The notes under the pieces: generated by a model
What the model was told of the DNA's origin: nothing
Databases searched by the model: none
Seen by the model: the letters and a program-made list of their open reading frames with translations, nothing else
In this document: positions 1 to 7,416 of the stretch, piece after piece
Numbering within the stretch: position 1 is the first letter of the stretch
Layout: each line of letters starts with the position of its first letter
Origin: Solirubrobacterales bacterium
GTDB taxonomy: Bacteria; Actinomycetota; Thermoleophilia; Solirubrobacterales; Solirubrobacteraceae
Direction: 5' to 3'
Length of the DNA stretch: 11,105 bases
Assembly: GCA_015655225.1 (NCBI GenBank)
Contig: JAATFK010000194.1
Coordinates: forward strand, 1-11,105
Translations under genes and position numbers: made by a program

Positions 1-447
1 CGTCTCGCCGCCGCCGCGCGCGGGATCGCGCCGCCGTGCGCGGTCCAGCTGCCCTACAGCGTCGTGCGCCGCGACTGGGTCGAGGCCCCGGCGATGACCG
101 CCGCGCTCGCCGCCGCCGGCGCCGGGCTGATCCCCTCGGCGGTGCTGGAGGGCGGCGCGCTCAGCGGCAAGTACGCGGGCGCGACGGCGGGCCGCCTGGC
201 CGACCAGCTGGGGGACCCGACGGTCGCCGCGGCGGTGGCGGCGGGGGAGCGGCTCGCGGCGCTCGCGGGCGCGCTGGGCACCGCGCCGGCGACGCTCGCG
301 ACCGCCTTCGCGCTCGCGGCGCCGTCCACCGCGAGCGTCCTCGTCGGCGCCACCAGCCCGGCCCAGCTGGACGAGAGCCTCGCTGCCGTGCGGCTCCTCG
401 CGCGTCTCACCGGTGACGAGCTGGCACGCGTGCGCTCGGTCGCCTGA
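1..447 (+). CDS. Aldo/keto reductase, C-terminal fragment (5' end outside window)
   Basis: The reading frame is open from base 1 and ends at TGA 445-447, giving the last 148 residues of a protein whose start lies upstream. The visible part begins RLAAAARGIAPPCAVQLPYSVVRR; the Q-x-PYS-x-x-R element matches the strand and loop after the barrel core of aldo/keto reductases (Q-x-x-YN-x-x-R). Near the end SVLVGATSPAQLDESLAAV matches the family's conserved segment that binds the NADP(H) 2'-phosphate and adenine region (typically IPG or VGA followed by S-x-x-Q-x-x-E-N). Family members are cytosolic NAD(P)H-dependent carbonyl reductases with a TIM-barrel fold. The catalytic Asp/Tyr/Lys/His tetrad would lie in the missing N-terminal part, so activity cannot be judged, and the substrate cannot be inferred. 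I saw no AGA arginine codons here, unlike the next two genes. Confidence 0.85.
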   Translation, partial: RLAAAARGIAPPCAVQLPYSVVRRDWVEAPAMTAALAAAGAGLIPSAVLEGGALSGKYAGATAGRLADQLGDPTVAAAVAAGERLAALAGALGTAPATLATAFALAAPSTASVLVGATSPAQLDESLAAVRLLARLTGDELARVRSVA

Positions 448-451
448 AGCG

Positions 452-491
452 GGCGCGGAAACGCGCCAAACCGCCCGTCAGCAGGGCGTTT
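452..491 (+). terminator. Tandem hairpins after the aldo/keto reductase
   Basis: Two stem-loops follow the TGA within five bases. The first is GGCGCG (452-457), a GAAA tetraloop, then CGCGCC (462-467). The second is CGCCC (472-476), a 7-base loop, then GGGCG (484-488), followed by a short TTT; AAA at 468-470 could pair with that TTT around one bulged C. The short T run makes the second the better candidate for an intrinsic terminator. Confidence 0.55.
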
Positions 492-497
492 CCGGCG

Positions 498-563
498 GCT
501 CAGGTGACTCTCATATAAGTCTCACTTTAAGTTCACCTTATGCTCACGACCGCGTCACAGTGA
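498..563 (+). promoter_or_regulatory. PHO-box-like array: six contiguous 11-bp direct repeats
   Basis: Six 11-base units follow one another without gaps: GCTCAGGTGAC, TCTCATATAAG, TCTCACTTTAA, GTTCACCTTAT, GCTCACGACCG and CGTCACAGTGA. TCA occupies unit positions 3-5 in all six (bases 500, 511, 522, 533, 544, 555), and four units read TCAC. Established knowledge: PhoP of the PhoR-PhoP system in Streptomyces and relatives binds tandem 11-nt direct repeats resembling GTTCACC, one helical turn apart. The array lies about 110 bases before a secreted phosphoesterase, a typical Pho regulon member, so PhoP activation under phosphate starvation is the inferred role. The stretch is AT-rich compared with its surroundings. 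I could not place a -10 element with confidence. The frame breaks down on both sides (CGTTTCCGGCG before, TGCGACATCCG after). Confidence 0.8.
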
Positions 564-675
564 TGCGACATCCGTCCAGGTTCGAGGGGTCAGGATCACG
601 TTCGCATCGCGCGGTGGGACGGCCGGGCGGTGCCACGGGTCCCCAGAGCACCGTCCAGGAAAGGATCAGGGCATC

Positions 676-2730
676 TTGCGCAGGTTCAAGACCCTCGCAG
701 CCGGAGGACTGATCGCCACGATGGCGGCCGCCGGTCTCGCGGTCGCTCACGCCGACACGTCGTCCACGACGCCGTCGCCGACGACGCCGATCAAGCACGT
801 CGTCGTGATCTTCGACGAGAACGTCTCGTTCGATCACTACTTCGGCACGTACCCGAACGCTTCGAACGCGGATCCGGACGAGCCGACCTTCACCGCGAGA
901 CCGAACACGCCGTCCGTCAACGGCCTCTCGAGCGCGCTCCTCACGAGCAACCCGAACACGGCCAACCCGCAGCGTCTGGCCCGCTCGCAGGCGGTCACCT
1001 GCGACCAGAACCACGCCTACAGCAACGAGCAGTCGGCGTTCGATCATGGTCTGATGGACATGTTCGTCCAGGACACGGGTGGTGGCACCTGCGCCGACAA
1101 GAGCATCGTCATGGACTACTACGACGGCAACACGGTGACCGGCCTGTGGAACCTCGCTCAGAACTTCTCGATGAGCGACAACTCGTACAGCACGCAGTTC
1201 GGCCCCTCGACGCCGGGCGCGATCAACCTGATCAGCGGCCAGACCCACGGCGTGACGACCGGCGACGTCTCCGGCGCGGTCCAGGACGGCACGTTCATCG
1301 GTGACGCCGATCCGTCGACCGCGCTCGACGACTGCGCCAACGGCTCGACCGAGATGCCGGCTCGCGCACCCATCTCGTCGACCAACACGGCCCTCGCGCC
1401 GACCAACATCGGCGACATGCTCTCCGACCATCACGTCACGTGGGGCTGGTTCCAGGGTGGCTTCCGTCCGACCAGCACCGTCAACGGCAGAGCGGTCTGC
1501 GGCGCCACGCACGTGAACGTCGCGGGTGCGTCGTCGGCGGACTACTCGCCGCACCACGAGCCCTTCGAGTACTACCCGTCGACGGCCAACATCCACCACA
1601 CCGCGCCGGCCTCGGCCGCCGCAATCGGCCACGACGATCCCACCGGCACCCCTGTGGACCAGAAGGTCAACCACCAGTACGACCTGACCGACTTCGACAC
1701 GGCGCTGTCGACCGACAACCTGCCGGCCGTCTCCTTCCTGAAGGCGCCGGAGTTCGAGGACGGCCACGCCGGCTACTCCGACCCGCTCGACGAGCAGCGC
1801 TTCATCGCCAGCACGGTCGACGCCGTCGAGGCGTCGCCTGACTGGAGCAGCACCGCGATCGTGATCGCGTACGACGACTCCGACGGCTGGTACGACCACC
1901 AGATGTCGACGATCATCAACCCGTCGGACACGGCCGCGGACACGCTCAGCGGCACGAGAGAGTGCGGCACCGTGAAGACGACGACGCCGCCGGCGTACAC
2001 CGGTCGCTGCGGCTACGGGCCGCGTCAGCCGCTCCTGGTCATCTCGCCGTACGCGAAGACCAACTACGTCGACCACAGCACGACCGACCAGACGTCGATC
2101 ATGAGATTCGTCGAGGACAACTGGCAGCTCGGCCGCCTGGGCAACCAGTCGATGGACGCGAGAGCCGGTTCGCTCGGCAACATGTTCGACTTCAGCTCGA
2201 GCAGACGCGCTCCGGCGGTCTTCCTGAACCCGACCACGGGTCAGGTCGAGGCCGCGCCGGCCGGCAGCGGCACGACCACGACGCCGACCACCACCGACAC
2301 GACCCCGACGACGACGGACACCACGCCGACGACGACGGCCACCACCCCGCCGCCCCCGCCGCATGGCGGCGGCGGCAGAGGCTCCGGCGGCAACGGCGGC
2401 GGCAGAGGCTCGGGCGGCTCCAGAGGCGGCAGCGGCCCGAGAAAGCCGGACATCAAGGTCACCTGCACGACGACCCGTCACGGCAACAAGATCACGGTCA
2501 CCTGCAAGGTCACCGGCAAGGACGCGAAGAGCGGCTCGACCGCGCTGCGCTTCCGCATCGTCCGCGGCAGCAAGGTGCTGGCGACCAACCGGACGCTCGT
2601 CAAGAAGGGCCATGCCGCGTCGGTCCTGAAGACGAACAAGACGCTCCACGGCAAGTACACGCTGCGGATCTCGATTGCCCACACGGGCAGCGCGGTAGCC
2701 TCGGCAGCGAGCACGATCCGGCTCCACTAG
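676..2730 (+). CDS. Secreted phosphoesterase (PF04185; acid phosphatase/phospholipase C type) with C-terminal beta domain
   Basis: The 684-residue product starts at TTG 676, about ten bases after AGGAAAGGA. Residues 1-26 form an export signal (RRFK, hydrophobic core, likely cleavage after AHA); the twin arginine makes Tat export possible. The catalytic domain, about 37-515, shows PF04185 landmarks in order: IKHVVVIFDENVSFDHYFG (E48, N49, D53), QFGPSTPG (S178/T179, near the expected nucleophile), GH at 363-364 and YDDSDGWYDH (D400, D401, D403, D407, H408). In the AcpA-type acid phosphatases of this family, the Glu-Asn pair, a Ser and the Asp-Asp pair bind the metal and phosphate. A Thr/Pro linker with PTTTDTT repeats, a Gly/Arg stretch, and a residue 592-684 domain with alternating beta pattern follow, perhaps for surface or substrate binding. 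Whether the substrate is phospholipid or phosphomonoester cannot be told. The upstream PHO-like array suggests control by phosphate. AGA encodes 10 of 28 arginines. Confidence 0.9.
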   Translation: MRRFKTLAAGGLIATMAAAGLAVAHADTSSTTPSPTTPIKHVVVIFDENVSFDHYFGTYPNASNADPDEPTFTARPNTPSVNGLSSALLTSNPNTANPQRLARSQAVTCDQNHAYSNEQSAFDHGLMDMFVQDTGGGTCADKSIVMDYYDGNTVTGLWNLAQNFSMSDNSYSTQFGPSTPGAINLISGQTHGVTTGDVSGAVQDGTFIGDADPSTALDDCANGSTEMPARAPISSTNTALAPTNIGDMLSDHHVTWGWFQGGFRPTSTVNGRAVCGATHVNVAGASSADYSPHHEPFEYYPSTANIHHTAPASAAAIGHDDPTGTPVDQKVNHQYDLTDFDTALSTDNLPAVSFLKAPEFEDGHAGYSDPLDEQRFIASTVDAVEASPDWSSTAIVIAYDDSDGWYDHQMSTIINPSDTAADTLSGTRECGTVKTTTPPAYTGRCGYGPRQPLLVISPYAKTNYVDHSTTDQTSIMRFVEDNWQLGRLGNQSMDARAGSLGNMFDFSSSRRAPAVFLNPTTGQVEAAPAGSGTTTTPTTTDTTPTTTDTTPTTTATTPPPPPHGGGGRGSGGNGGGRGSGGSRGGSGPRKPDIKVTCTTTRHGNKITVTCKVTGKDAKSGSTALRFRIVRGSKVLATNRTLVKKGHAASVLKTNKTLHGKYTLRISIAHTGSAVASAASTIRLH
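2284..2346 (+). repeat. Three 21-bp tandem repeats encoding PTTTDTT / PTTTATT
   Basis: Units at 2284-2304, 2305-2325 and 2326-2346 encode PTTTDTT, PTTTDTT and PTTTATT inside the phosphoesterase gene, followed by a run of five prolines. Third bases differ between units, so the repeat is kept at protein level. It forms a Thr/Pro linker between the catalytic and C-terminal domains, of a kind often O-glycosylated in actinobacterial secreted enzymes. Confidence 0.85.
2368..2421 (+). repeat. Two 27-bp repeats encoding GGGRGSGGN / GGGRGSGGS
   Basis: Units at 2368-2394 and 2395-2421 are nearly identical in DNA and encode GGGRGSGGN and GGGRGSGGS; a shorter SRGGSG continues the pattern. The glycines are all GGC and the arginines all AGA. 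This is a flexible basic linker leading into the C-terminal domain of the phosphoesterase. Confidence 0.8.
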
Positions 2731-2758
2731 CGAACCGGCAGACGCACCGACGCACCCC

Positions 2759-2786
2759 GGGGCCGGCAGCGAGAGCTGCCGGCCCC
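2759..2786 (+). terminator. Perfect 12-bp hairpin with GAGA tetraloop after the phosphoesterase
   Basis: GGGGCCGGCAGC (2759-2770), GAGA loop (2771-2774) and GCTGCCGGCCCC (2775-2786) form an uninterrupted 12-bp stem, 28 bases after the stop codon. GAGA is a GNRA tetraloop. No T tract follows, which is common for terminators in high-GC actinobacteria. The hairpin separates the phosphoesterase from the nuclease gene, so the two are probably separate transcripts or only partly coupled. Confidence 0.75.
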
Positions 2787-2936
2787 CGCGCGTTCTGCCA
2801 CGCCTCCCCGCTCACCTCAAACCTCGCGGGTCACTCACGTGACGCGCCACATCCAGTTAACAGTGAGTCGCGCCGCGCGTGCGACGGTGCGCCCGTTCCC
2901 TTTCCCCGTCCGTCCCGGTTTCCGGGCAGGAGAACC

Positions 2937-5201
2937 ATGCGCACACGCCTCCTCACGCCGGTCGCGGCGCTTGCCGCCGTCGGCGTCCTGCTTCCCGCCG
3001 CGGCCGCGGTCGCGTCGCCCTCGGGCGTCGTGATCTCGCAGCTGCGAACCCGCAGCGCGACCTCGCAGTACGACGAGTTCGTGCAACTCACGAACACGAC
3101 CGCCGCACCCGTCGACCTCTCCGGCTACCAGCTCTACGACTGCTACACGTCGGGCGGCAGAGTCCTCGTCGGCACCGACTCCAACCCACTCCCGAGCGGC
3201 ACGAGACTGCCGGCCGGCGGGACTTTCGTCCTCGGCAAGGACGCGGGCGACTACACCGGCGTCGCCGACGCGACCTACCACTACCTGGTGACCGAGACCG
3301 GCGGCTTCCAGCTGCGCGACGGCGCCGGCACGGTGCAGGACGCGGTCGGCGCGCCCGGCAGCGCGTGCGCCGAGGGCACCGGGCTGACCTTCCCGACCAC
3401 CGGCAGCGACTTCGACTTCACCCGCAGAAGCGCCGCCGGCGTGCTCCAGGACAGCGACGACAACGCCGCTGACTTCGACGGCCCCAGCGGCGACGCGAAC
3501 CCGCCCGCCTGCGGCGCGGCCTGCGCCCCGCCGCCCTCCCCGACCGCGATCGACGCGATCCAGGGCAGCGGCGCGACCAGCCCGCTGGTCGGCCAGAAGG
3601 TCCAGATCACCGGCGTCGTGACCGGCGTCGACAACCAGCAGGGCGTCTCCAACTACGTCGACCTCGACCCCCGTCAGGCCGGCATCTACGTCGAGACGCC
3701 GACCTCCAGACAGGACAGCAGCACGGCGACCTCGGAGGGGATCTTCGTCGGAGGCCTCACGCTCCCCGACCGCACCAAGACGCACATCGGCCAGACCGTC
3801 ACGGTCAGCGGCACGGTGAACGAGCTGTACGGCCTGACGATGCTCGACGCGACCGGGCAGACGCCGGCCTTCAGCGGCACGCCGGGGACGAAGAGCCTGC
3901 CGGCGCCGGTCGTGATCGACCCCGAGGCCGCGCATGCGCAGAGCGAGGCGAGCGACGGCACGCGCTCCTACTACGAGACGCTCGAGGGGATGCGCGTGAC
4001 GCTGCCGGTCGGCACGGCCAACTCCGGCGGGACCGACAAGTTCGGCGAGCTGTACCTCCAGCCGGGCACGACACGCAGACGCGTCTTCTCCGACAACAGC
4101 GGCGACGACGGGCCGGCCGACCTGCTCGACGTCAGCCAGGACGGCGGCTCGGCCGACGTCGACCCGACCAACCCGGACGAGACGCCGGCCTCCACCACGC
4201 GCGTGAGAGCGGACCTGTTCGACCGCGTCAGCGCCGTCACCGGCCCGGTCGGATTCGACTTCGGCGACTACCAGATCGTTCCGCAGCCGGGCAGCCCGAG
4301 ACCGGTCGTGACGAAGGGCCAGACGACCTACCCGCCGGCCGCGCCGGCGCCGTCGCCCGGGACGCTGCGCGTCAGCGAGTTCAACATGGAGAACCTGTTC
4401 GGCGCCGGCATGGTCGACGACGGCCACACCTACACGCAGGCCGAGGTCGACGCGAAGACGACGCGGCTCGCGAACGCGATCAAGCTGCTGAAGCGCCCGC
4501 AGATCCTCTCCGTCGAGGAGGTCGCGAGCAAGGCCGCGCTGCAGGAGGTCGCCGACAAGGTCGGCGGCTACCAGGTGATCTGGCGGGCGTCGAACGACGC
4601 GCGCCACGTCGCCGTCGGCTTCCTCGTCAGGCAGGGCGTCACCGTGACGGCGATCAAGCAGCTGGGAGCGAACGCGACGACGACCGCGACCGGCTGCAAC
4701 GATGACGGCTCCGCCAACCCGCAGCTGTTCGAGCGTCCGCCGCTGGAACTGGACGTGACGGTCGGCGGGCTCTCGTTCGCGGTGATCGGCAACCACTGGG
4801 CCTCGCAGGGTCACCCGGAGGCGTGCCGCGACGCGCAGGGCGACTTCCTCGCCGGCAAGGTGGCGGCGATCGAGGGCTCGGGCGGCAACGCGATCGTGCT
4901 CGGGGACCTGAACGACTTCCCCGGCGCGCCCGCCCTCGCGACCGACCTGGTGGCCGGGACCTCGCTCCGCGACCTCTGGAGCAAGGCGCCCGCGAGCGAC
5001 CGCTACTCCTACGCCTACGACGGGCAGCTCGAGACGCTCGACCACATCTTCGTGACCAAGCGCCTCGCGTCGCGCGTGCGGCAGATGGAGTACGTGCACT
5101 TCGACAACGACTACTACGAGCGCAACGAGACGACCTCGCCGACGAAGGTCTCCGACCACGACCCGCCGGTCGTGTCGCTCACGCTGCCGCCGAAGCGCTG
5201 A
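2937..5201 (+). CDS. Secreted extracellular nuclease (LTD - OB-like - endonuclease/exonuclease/phosphatase domain)
   Basis: ATG 2937 follows AGGAG (2928-2932) by four bases and begins a clear signal peptide (MRTRLL, hydrophobic core, AVA before S27). The frame is open far upstream, but nothing there looks coding. The protein has 754 residues. Residues about 28-150 match a lamin-tail domain (VVISQLRTRS, YDEFVQLTNTTAAPVDLSGYQLYD). An OB-like nucleic-acid-binding region starts near 203 (VGQKVQITGVVTGVD). The C-terminal EEP domain, about 478-754, keeps the catalytic set: FNMENLF (N483), EEV (E528), NHW (H620), GDLND (D657, N659), LDHIF (D702, H703) and SDHDPP (D740, H741). This layout is that of ExeM/NucH-like extracellular nucleases, which are metal-dependent and cut DNA outside the cell or in biofilms. 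Beside the phosphoesterase it probably supplies phosphate or nucleosides from extracellular DNA. At least seven arginines are AGA. Confidence 0.9.
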   Translation: MRTRLLTPVAALAAVGVLLPAAAAVASPSGVVISQLRTRSATSQYDEFVQLTNTTAAPVDLSGYQLYDCYTSGGRVLVGTDSNPLPSGTRLPAGGTFVLGKDAGDYTGVADATYHYLVTETGGFQLRDGAGTVQDAVGAPGSACAEGTGLTFPTTGSDFDFTRRSAAGVLQDSDDNAADFDGPSGDANPPACGAACAPPPSPTAIDAIQGSGATSPLVGQKVQITGVVTGVDNQQGVSNYVDLDPRQAGIYVETPTSRQDSSTATSEGIFVGGLTLPDRTKTHIGQTVTVSGTVNELYGLTMLDATGQTPAFSGTPGTKSLPAPVVIDPEAAHAQSEASDGTRSYYETLEGMRVTLPVGTANSGGTDKFGELYLQPGTTRRRVFSDNSGDDGPADLLDVSQDGGSADVDPTNPDETPASTTRVRADLFDRVSAVTGPVGFDFGDYQIVPQPGSPRPVVTKGQTTYPPAAPAPSPGTLRVSEFNMENLFGAGMVDDGHTYTQAEVDAKTTRLANAIKLLKRPQILSVEEVASKAALQEVADKVGGYQVIWRASNDARHVAVGFLVRQGVTVTAIKQLGANATTTATGCNDDGSANPQLFERPPLELDVTVGGLSFAVIGNHWASQGHPEACRDAQGDFLAGKVAAIEGSGGNAIVLGDLNDFPGAPALATDLVAGTSLRDLWSKAPASDRYSYAYDGQLETLDHIFVTKRLASRVRQMEYVHFDNDYYERNETTSPTKVSDHDPPVVSLTLPPKR

Positions 5202-5215
5202 GCCGGCCGGTGGGC

Positions 5216-5248
5216 AGCCGGGGGCCCCGAGTGATCAGGTCCCCGGCT
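5216..5248 (+). terminator. 11-bp hairpin after the nuclease gene
   Basis: AGCCGGGGGCC (5216-5226) pairs with GGTCCCCGGCT (5238-5248) over 11 positions with a single G-U, around an 11-base loop that contains TGATCA. It starts 15 bases after the nuclease stop codon and ends about 57 bases before the next start. A long T run is lacking. It would act as a terminator for the nuclease transcript. Confidence 0.65.
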
Positions 5249-5304
5249 ACCACTGTTCGCTTCAGCCCTCAAGTGACGTGATCGGAACGCCGATACTCGG
5301 ACGG

Positions 5305-7416
5305 ATGTTCGAGAGAGAGGCTCTGATCACGGTGCTGCTCGTCGACGACGACGAGGGCGACTACGTCATCACCCGCGACCTGCTCGCGGGACAGGACCGG
5401 GCCCGTTTCCGGATCGACTGGTGCGCGACCTACGACGCCGCGCTCGACGCGATCCGCGAACAGGCTCACGACGTCTACCTGATCGACATCCACCTCGGCC
5501 CGCGCAGCGGCCTGGAGCTGGTGCGCGAGGCGTTCGCGTCCCGCCCGAGCGCGCCCGTCCTCGTCCTGACCGGGCAGAGCGACTACTCGATCGACCTGGA
5601 GGCGACCGCGCTCGGCGTGACCGACTACCTCGTCAAGCAGGAGCTGGACGCCTACGGCCTCGAGCGCTCGATCCGCTATGCGGTCAGCCATCAGCGCGCG
5701 CTCGCCGAGCTCCGCCGCAGCGAGGAGCGCTACGCGCTCGCGGTGCGCGCCGCGAACGACGGGCTGTGGGACTGGGACCTGACGCACGACCGCATCTACT
5801 TCTCGCCGCGCTGGCACTCGCTGCTCGGGCAGGCCGAGCGCGCGGGGGAGGAGGCGCCGGCCACCTGGTACGACCTCGTCCACCCCGAGGACCTCGGCAC
5901 CCTGCGGGCGGCGATCGCGGCGCACCTCGCCGGCGAGACGCAGCTGCTGGAGGTCGAGCACCGCATGTGCCACGCCGACGGGACCTGGCGCTGGACGCTC
6001 AGCCGGGGCCTCGCGATCCGCGACGAGGCGGGCGAGGCGACGCGCATGGCGGGCTCGCTGACCGACGTCACCGAGCGCCGGCGCGCCGAGCTGAGGCTCC
6101 AGCACGACGCGCTGCACGACTCACTCACGGGACTGCCGAACCGGGCGCTGTTCATGAACCGCGTCGAGCACGCGGTCGCCCGCGGGGCGCGCGCCGACGG
6201 GCCCGCCTGCGCCGTCCTGTTCCTCGACGTCGACCGCTTCAAGCTCGTCAACGACGGCCTCGGCCACGCGGTCGGCGACGAGCTGCTGGTGACGCTCGCC
6301 GCGCGCGTCGCGACCGTGCTGCGGCCGGGCGACACGGTCGCGCGGCTGGGCGGCGACGAGTTCGCGATCCTGCTCGACGGCGTCGAGCGGCCCGAGGTCG
6401 CGGTGGTCGTCGCCCACCGCGTGCAGGCCTCGCTGCGCCACGAGCTGGAGCTCGACGGCCGCGCGCTCTTCATGACCGCGAGCATCGGCGTCTGCGTCGC
6501 GAGCACGCACACCGCGGCGGCCGAGCTGCTGCGCAACGCCGACATCGCGATGTACGACGCGAAGCGCGCCGGCGGCGGCCTGTGCGCGGTCTTCGACGAC
6601 AGCATGCGGCGCCAGCGGGTCGACCGCCTCGCGCGCGAGCGCGAGTTGCGCCACGCGGTCGACGACGCGCTCCTGCAGGTCCACTACCAGCCGATCGTGG
6701 AGCTGGCGAGCGGCCGCATCCACGCGCTCGAGGCGCTCGCCCGCTGGCCCACCGGCTGGACGCCGGTGACGCCCGTCGAGTTCATCCCGATCGCGGAGGA
6801 GACGGGAATGATCGGCGCGCTCGGGCTGCACGTGCTGCGCTCCGCGCTCGCGGCGCTCGTTGGCCTGCGCCAGGCGAGCGCGACCTGTGACGACGTGTCG
6901 ATGAGCGTCAACGTCTCCGCCCGTCACCTGGGCGACCCGCGCCTGCCCGAGCAGGTCCGCGCCGCGCTGGACGAGGCGGGGCTGCCGCCGGGCGCGCTGA
7001 CGCTGGAGATCACCGAGAGCACGCTCGTGCAGGAGCCGAGCCAGCTCCACGAGCTGGTCTCGGAGGTCTGCGAGGCGGGCGTCGGCCTGCACCTCGACGA
7101 CTTCGGCACCGGCTACTCGTCGCTCGCGGTGCTGCGTCAGTTCCCGGTCGACGCGCTGAAGATCGATCGCAGCTTCGTCTCCGCGCTCGACGACAGCAGC
7201 GACGTGATCGTCCGTTCGACGATCGCGCTCGCGCACAACCTCGGGATGAGCGTCGTCGCCGAGGGGATCGAGACGGTCGAGCAGCTCGACCGCCTGAAGC
7301 TGCTCGGCTGCGACTACGGCCAGGGCTATCTGTTCTCGCGGCCGCTCGGCGCGGCAGCCGCCGAGGCGCTGCTGGCCGCGTGGCCGCCGCCGCTCGGTCC
7401 CGTCGCGGCCGGCTAG
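5305..7416 (+). CDS. Response regulator with PAS, GGDEF and EAL domains (c-di-GMP turnover)
   Basis: The 703-residue cytosolic protein has four domains. REC (about 8-125) has acidic pocket D14-D16, phosphoacceptor D61, T89 and K111. A PAS_3-type domain (about 141-257) contains GLWDWDL and HPEDL. GGDEF (about 265-425) has HDSLTGLPNR and an intact GGDEF at 349-353, plus a possible inhibitory RxxD (R340, D343) five residues earlier. EAL (about 440-695) has E476-A477-L478, NVSARHL, LEITES, DDFGTG (D598, D599), K619, D621, E653 and Q673. Both the cyclase and the phosphodiesterase therefore look catalytically complete; which one dominates cannot be read from sequence. Phosphorylation by an unseen histidine kinase and PAS ligand binding would set the balance. 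ATG 5305 is preferred because it leaves seven residues before the first REC strand; GTG 5278 and GTG 5332 (preceded by GAGAGAGG) are alternatives. The stop overlaps the opposing gene. Confidence 0.92.
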   Translation: MFEREALITVLLVDDDEGDYVITRDLLAGQDRARFRIDWCATYDAALDAIREQAHDVYLIDIHLGPRSGLELVREAFASRPSAPVLVLTGQSDYSIDLEATALGVTDYLVKQELDAYGLERSIRYAVSHQRALAELRRSEERYALAVRAANDGLWDWDLTHDRIYFSPRWHSLLGQAERAGEEAPATWYDLVHPEDLGTLRAAIAAHLAGETQLLEVEHRMCHADGTWRWTLSRGLAIRDEAGEATRMAGSLTDVTERRRAELRLQHDALHDSLTGLPNRALFMNRVEHAVARGARADGPACAVLFLDVDRFKLVNDGLGHAVGDELLVTLAARVATVLRPGDTVARLGGDEFAILLDGVERPEVAVVVAHRVQASLRHELELDGRALFMTASIGVCVASTHTAAAELLRNADIAMYDAKRAGGGLCAVFDDSMRRQRVDRLARERELRHAVDDALLQVHYQPIVELASGRIHALEALARWPTGWTPVTPVEFIPIAEETGMIGALGLHVLRSALAALVGLRQASATCDDVSMSVNVSARHLGDPRLPEQVRAALDEAGLPPGALTLEITESTLVQEPSQLHELVSEVCEAGVGLHLDDFGTGYSSLAVLRQFPVDALKIDRSFVSALDDSSDVIVRSTIALAHNLGMSVVAEGIETVEQLDRLKLLGCDYGQGYLFSRPLGAAAAEALLAAWPPPLGPVAAG

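Noticed and set aside
544..2727. Long minus-strand reading frame of 727 codons opposite the phosphoesterase
   Set aside because: Its product is Arg/Val/Asp-rich low-complexity sequence with no domain. The plus strand encodes a signal peptide and clear PF04185 motifs, so this is a GC-driven antisense shadow.
1962..2936. Upstream in-frame extension of the nuclease reading frame
   Set aside because: It would overlap the phosphoesterase gene in another frame, encodes Arg/His/Gln-rich nonsense, and would bury the signal peptide that starts at 2937 after a good ribosome site.
2835..5159. Minus-strand reading frame of 774 codons opposite the nuclease
   Set aside because: The translation has no recognisable domain, while the plus strand carries the complete EEP catalytic set. 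It is a codon-bias shadow.
5202..5304. Possible c-di-GMP riboswitch before the c-di-GMP protein gene
   Set aside because: The only clear structure is a simple terminator-like hairpin directly after the nuclease stop. I see no GEMM-type two-helix junction or its conserved bases.
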